16,553 nt of DNA from NCBI GenBank assembly GCA_029012525.1, contig JAQXMG010000010.1:1-16553 (forward strand), in the 5' to 3' direction. Shown here one piece after another: positions 14,626 through 16,553 of this stretch. Positions within the stretch are counted from its first letter, which is position 1. Each line of letters opens with the position of its first letter. The notes under the pieces were generated by a model. The model searched no databases. It saw only the letters and a program-made list of their open reading frames with translations, and was not told where the DNA came from. The position numbers and the translations under genes were made by a program. The DNA is from a bacterium. GTDB taxonomy: Bacteria; Bacillota_I; Bacilli_A; RF39; UBA660.

Positions 14626-15021
14626 ATGAAAAAAATAAGTTTAATGTTAATATGTGGGGTTGTGTTATTTGGTTTATGTGGATGTGGAAATAATGTTAAG
14701 GAGTTTTACGGAACTTATCAATATGAAAGTTCAACATATAATTTTGACGAAAACGACCATTTTTATAAACAAGATATAAATATCACAAAAGATTATGTTA
14801 ATTTAGATTTTACTATTGGTGATGGTAGTAAATTTATAAAAAATAGTCAATTATTAATCGTGTATAATAATTATAATTATATGTGTTTTAGTAAAGAAGA
14901 AAATTATTTAAATCAAACAAAATGTTCTACTGAAATTGTAGATTTTGTTAATAAATTACATAAAGATACGATAAATGAAGAAACTGAAATGTATAATTTA
15001 AAATACAAATTAGTTAAGTAA
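14626..15021 (+). CDS. Predicted lipoprotein (131 aa)
   Basis: Begins with a lipoprotein signal: MKKISLMLICGVVLFGLCGC, where the lipobox LCGC places the lipid-modified cysteine at residue 20. The mature part (about 110 residues) is exported and anchored to the outer face of the membrane. It starts NNVKEFYGTYQYE and looks beta-rich, resembling small lipocalin-like or calycin-type envelope lipoproteins in pattern (GTYQYES...YNFDENDHF...KDYVNLDFTI), though I cannot confirm this. A weak AGGA precedes the ATG. Last gene of the operon, before a strong terminator. With the membrane and zinc-ribbon genes it indicates an envelope-located function. Confidence 0.82.
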   Translation: MKKISLMLICGVVLFGLCGCGNNVKEFYGTYQYESSTYNFDENDHFYKQDINITKDYVNLDFTIGDGSKFIKNSQLLIVYNNYNYMCFSKEENYLNQTKCSTEIVDFVNKLHKDTINEETEMYNLKYKLVK

Positions 15022-15027
15022 ATTAAG

Positions 15028-15052
15028 ATAGGACGCAACCGTCCTATTTTTT
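15028..15052 (+). terminator. Strong rho-independent terminator of the membrane operon
   Basis: A perfect 8-bp stem ATAGGACG/CGTCCTAT with a CAAC loop, running into six T, 6 nt after the lipoprotein stop. Confidence 0.93.
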
Positions 15053-15307
15053 GTTTATCAGCAACAATTTACTTAACTATACCCCCTCTTTTTTGCTTTG
15101 TGTTGTGTGTTGTCGAGCAAATCGGCAAATAACATCTTGGCAATAAAACGCCTTTTAAACGGCTTGTATCGAGGTCGTTTTTATTTTACCTTAAAAAGTG
15201 TTCTAATTTCTCACGCGATCCGTTTGTGGATTCTTGGTGTCAATACTCTACTTATAAGTAAGAGGTAGTTAATATAACTACTTTGAGATTATAGGAGGTA
15301 TGAGAAA
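15053..15307. other. Non-coding, structured leader upstream of the excisionase-like gene
   Basis: No ORF. Features visible on the plus strand: an imperfect stem AATAAAACG (15142-15150) with CGTTTTTATT (15176-15185) followed by TTTTA, which could terminate transcription; GATCC/GGATT (15217-15232); a long dyad CTCT-ACTTATAAGT-aAGAG (15246-15264); and a perfect 7-bp dyad GTAGTTA-ata-TAACTAC (15265-15281) just before the AGGAGG of the next gene. The 15100-15240 part is richer in G+C than its surroundings. Operators, an attenuator or a mobilisation site are possible; none can be proved. Confidence 0.5.
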
Positions 15308-15472
15308 ATGAAATATTACACAACAAAGGAAATAAGTTGTATTCTTGGGGTTAATGTAAAGACAATACAAAAACTTATTCGAGAACATAAGTTAGTGGCT
15401 TTTAGAATATCAGGTCGCTACTTGGTGGAAGAAACATCTTTAAAAGATTACATAAACGCAAGAAAAGTATAA
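15308..15472 (+). CDS. Excisionase-like wHTH DNA-binding protein (candidate recombination directionality factor)
   Basis: A 54-residue protein of the HTH_17/MerR-like excisionase family: YTTKEISCILGVNVKTIQKLI is the helix-turn-helix, HKLVAFRISGRYLVEETSLKDYI the wing and last helix. AGGAGG lies about 9 nt before the ATG. Proteins of this family bend DNA and steer site-specific recombinases toward excision. In an element with a serine recombinase at one end, this gene near the other end is the best candidate for the directionality factor, but most proven partners of serine integrases are unrelated to each other, so it could instead be a transcription regulator. Two strong dyads sit immediately upstream, possibly its own binding sites. 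Confidence 0.8.
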   Translation: MKYYTTKEISCILGVNVKTIQKLIREHKLVAFRISGRYLVEETSLKDYINARKV

Positions 15473-15535
15473 TCTTAACAGCAAGTAGCAATTACTTTTA
15501 TAATGATTTCAATAAATGATAAAGGAGCAAAAAAT

Positions 15536-15898
15536 ATGGCAAAGTTAGATATGGAAAAAACAACCTTTCAAGAGGTATTAAAAACAATAAAAGACAATTA
15601 CAAAAATTATGGCAAAGAATATAACTTATATTCGTATTATCATTATCATAAAAATAAAACTGTCGGTGTTGTCTATGGGTGGTATATGAAAAACTACTTA
15701 TTTATTGATATTGTCTATGTCAAAGAAGAATATAGAAAAAAAGGTATTGCTACTTGTATGCTTAAAAATGTAATAAAGGAAATGAAAGAAAATAAAAAGG
15801 TTGATAAAGATATTGCTATACCTAAAATAGAAACTGAATATGTAGTAATAAAACGAAAGCCACGAAAAAATCTTTTAGAAAGTTTGTTAAATGAATAA
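15536..15898 (+). CDS. Small GNAT-like acetyltransferase domain protein (120 aa)
   Basis: Contains the central GNAT motif A: FIDIVYVKEEYRKKGIATCMLKNVIKEMK, where a beta strand leads to the acetyl-CoA pyrophosphate loop RKKGIA and a helix. The front part (YNLYSYYHYHKNKTVGVVYGWYM) fits strands 2-3. The C-terminal part is short and basic and lacks an evident motif B, so the protein is shorter than typical GNATs (about 140-150 residues) and may be a reduced form. The start at 15536 has AAAGGAG 8 nt upstream; an in-frame ATG at 15503 lacks a good site. It lies 63 bp after the excisionase-like gene and is probably co-transcribed. Acceptor unknown. Confidence 0.78.
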   Translation: MAKLDMEKTTFQEVLKTIKDNYKNYGKEYNLYSYYHYHKNKTVGVVYGWYMKNYLFIDIVYVKEEYRKKGIATCMLKNVIKEMKENKKVDKDIAIPKIETEYVVIKRKPRKNLLESLLNE

Positions 15899-15901
15899 CA
15901 A

Positions 15902-15930
15902 AAGATAGCAATTATTCGCTATCTTGTTTT
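15902..15930. terminator. Bidirectional terminator between convergent genes
   Basis: A perfect 8-bp stem AAGATAGC/GCTATCTT with an 8-nt loop, followed by GTTTTT on the plus strand and TTGTT on the minus. It closes the GNAT-like gene and overlaps the end of the convergent broken gene. Confidence 0.85.
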
Positions 15931-16168
15931 TGATTATCATAATAATTACGAATTATTTTTGTTTCTTTTGGGTTGTTAGTTTGAAAATCTTTTCTAAATT
16001 GATTAAATAGGTTTTTATATTCCTTTTCTAAAAGTTTTCTATCTTTTGACGATAGTTCGCTTTCTTCTAACATTTGCTTTATATATAGCATATCAAGTAA
16101 TAGTTTTTTGTTTCGTTAGTTATTTTAAATGTTAAATCTTTAAATGCTTTTTTCTCGTTTTCGTTCAT
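15912..16168 (-). pseudogene. Frameshifted small element gene (unknown function)
   Basis: On the minus strand an ATG at 16168 with GGAAAAG upstream starts MNENEKKAFKDLTFKITNET, then stops at 16079 after 29 codons. One frame over, the sequence continues as an uninterrupted charged helical protein (LLLDMLYIKQMLEESELSS...KDRKLLEKEYKNLFNQF...) to a TAA at 15912-15914. Adding one base at the run of six T (16094-16099; A on the coding strand) joins both halves into an ~84-residue protein. It is either a decayed gene, a sequencing or assembly error, or a gene switched by tract-length slippage. A good promoter precedes it. Function not recognised. Confidence 0.7.
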
Positions 16169-16215
16169 ATTATCTTTTCCTTTCAAAATATGTATATATA
16201 AAGTGTTTCATTGGT

Positions 16216-16224
16216 ATTATAACA
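16216..16224 (-). promoter_or_regulatory. Extended -10 promoter of the frameshifted gene
   Basis: On the minus strand TGtTATAAT, 47 nt before the ATG at 16168. It is within ~50 bp of the right end of the element, so in the circular form it points away from attP. Confidence 0.6.
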
Positions 16225-16247
16225 TTATTTTTCTTTGATTACTTTAC

Positions 16248-16285
16248 ACTTTCACTTTTGAGGGTATGAACAGGTCCAACAGGAA
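16248..16285 (+). other. attR: right junction of the integrative element
   Basis: Element arm ACTTTCACTTTTGAGGGTATG... (16248-16269), then the AC core (16270-16271), then the host half-site AGGTCCAACAGG. The arm is the inverted copy of the one at attL, with two mismatches in 22. Confidence 0.85.
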
Positions 16286-16553
16286 TGTGCCTGTGTAGGT
16301 GTCAGTCAAATGGTCAATTAATTATTAATGGAGGAACGGAAAATATTGGTGATAATAAGCCAACTGATTGGATTTTTACAAATCCAGATGGAGTAACATC
16401 TGTTGATGTTCAAGGTAGAGTTCATTCTGGTTTATGGGCAGTAAATATTGAAGATGGTTCGTCAATTGAACAAACTATACCTATTACTGAAGGTGGATGC
16501 TTTTATATATTATCTTTCTTCGCTAGAGGTGAAGGTAGTCAAGTTGGATTAAC
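16270..16553 (+). pseudogene. Collagen-like protein, 3' part (C-terminal domain), continues beyond window
   Basis: Read in the frame set by the upstream half, this gives T-G-P-T-G-M, a Cys-rich turn (CLCRCQSNG), then QLIINGGTENIGDNKPTDWIF, a VDVQGRVHSGLWAV segment, and SIEQTIPITEGGCFYILSFF. This is a beta-sandwich-like domain (NGG-x-E ... W ... H-x-G ... Q-x-I-x-I ... Y-x-L-x-F) resembling the carbohydrate-binding-like or NTTRR-F1-type domains found on Firmicutes surface and spore proteins; that label is tentative. A TGA (16267-16269) directly precedes it in frame, and no good start site is visible, so it is silent while the element is in place. The frame is open to the window edge. Confidence 0.85.

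Larger units (their letters stand above)
7691..16271. mobile_element. ~8.58 kb serine-recombinase integrative element in a collagen-like gene
   Basis: The element runs from one AC core copy (7691-7692) to the other (16270-16271), 8579 bp apart. Its ends are a 22-bp inverted repeat with two mismatches. Circularised they give TATGA-AC-TCATA at the centre with long flanking arms, the layout of a large serine recombinase attP. It carries the recombinase (left end), an excisionase-like protein (right), an Xre repressor and several operons of unknown function. Coding DNA inside uses CG-containing codon junctions (for example AACGAA, GCGAC) more than the host part, which supports foreign origin. No relaxase, capsid, portal, replication or resistance gene is recognisable. 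It may be a mobilisable or satellite-type element, or a fixed excisable switch. Confidence 0.9.

Noticed and set aside
15053..15240. Origin of transfer (oriT)
   Set aside because: Location and local G+C are suggestive, but no relaxase is present and I recognise no nick-site family, so it is not called.
7691..16271. Complete prophage
   Set aside because: Repressor, recombinase and excisionase-like genes exist, but no capsid, portal, terminase, tail or lysis gene is seen in 8.6 kb.

Overview
The window is AT-rich DNA from a low-GC Gram-positive-type bacterium (Bacillota/Bacilli or a Mycoplasmatota-like gut lineage). This rests on A+T-rich codons, strong AAGGAGG-type ribosome binding sites, TATAAT promoters (often extended, TGnTATAAT) and many hairpin-plus-T-tract terminators. 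Trp is written TGG throughout, so the standard bacterial code applies. I cannot name the species.

Layout. (1) 1-7.3 kb is host-type sequence: a VirD4/TraG-like coupling ATPase with a small partner gene; then, on the minus strand, a slipin/SPFH protein, a DUF368 (PopT-type) polyprenyl-phosphate transporter, a two-gene ABC importer (ATPase and permease, no binding protein here) and a family-2 glycosyltransferase with TPR-like repeats. (2) At 7358 a collagen-like gene begins (27 Gly-X-Y triplets, mostly Gly-Pro-Thr). It is cut at 7691 and resumes at 16270 with its C-terminal domain. (3) Between the cuts lies an ~8.58 kb integrative element.

Main result. The element's two ends match as a 22-bp inverted repeat (20/22 identical) flanking a shared AC dinucleotide. 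Joined as a circle they form a textbook palindromic attP for a large serine recombinase, and the element carries such a recombinase at its left end. Removing one copy of AC plus the element rejoins the collagen-like gene exactly in frame (...Gly-Pro-Thr-Gly-Pro-Thr-Gly-Met-Cys...). The rebuilt attB is itself a short palindrome (GGACC-AACA-GGTCC) made by the Gly-Pro-Thr repeat DNA. The element therefore uses collagen repeat DNA as its target and could act as an excisable switch on a surface-protein gene, as SP-beta does in spsM or skin in sigK. The analogy is inference.

Element contents, left to right: serine recombinase and a 31-aa upstream ORF (minus strand); a ~500-bp non-coding region holding a minus-strand terminator; two small unknown genes; a two-gene operon of unknown helical proteins (371 and 234 aa); an Xre-type repressor (minus); a divergent seven-gene operon of small membrane, zinc-ribbon and lipoprotein genes; a structured leader; an excisionase-like wHTH protein (candidate directionality factor); a GNAT-like protein; and a frameshifted small gene next to the right end. 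I see no relaxase, conjugation, phage structural, replication or resistance genes, so it looks like a small integrative element of unknown lifestyle. The Xre-controlled membrane/zinc-ribbon operon and the 371/234-aa pair are its undescribed cargo.
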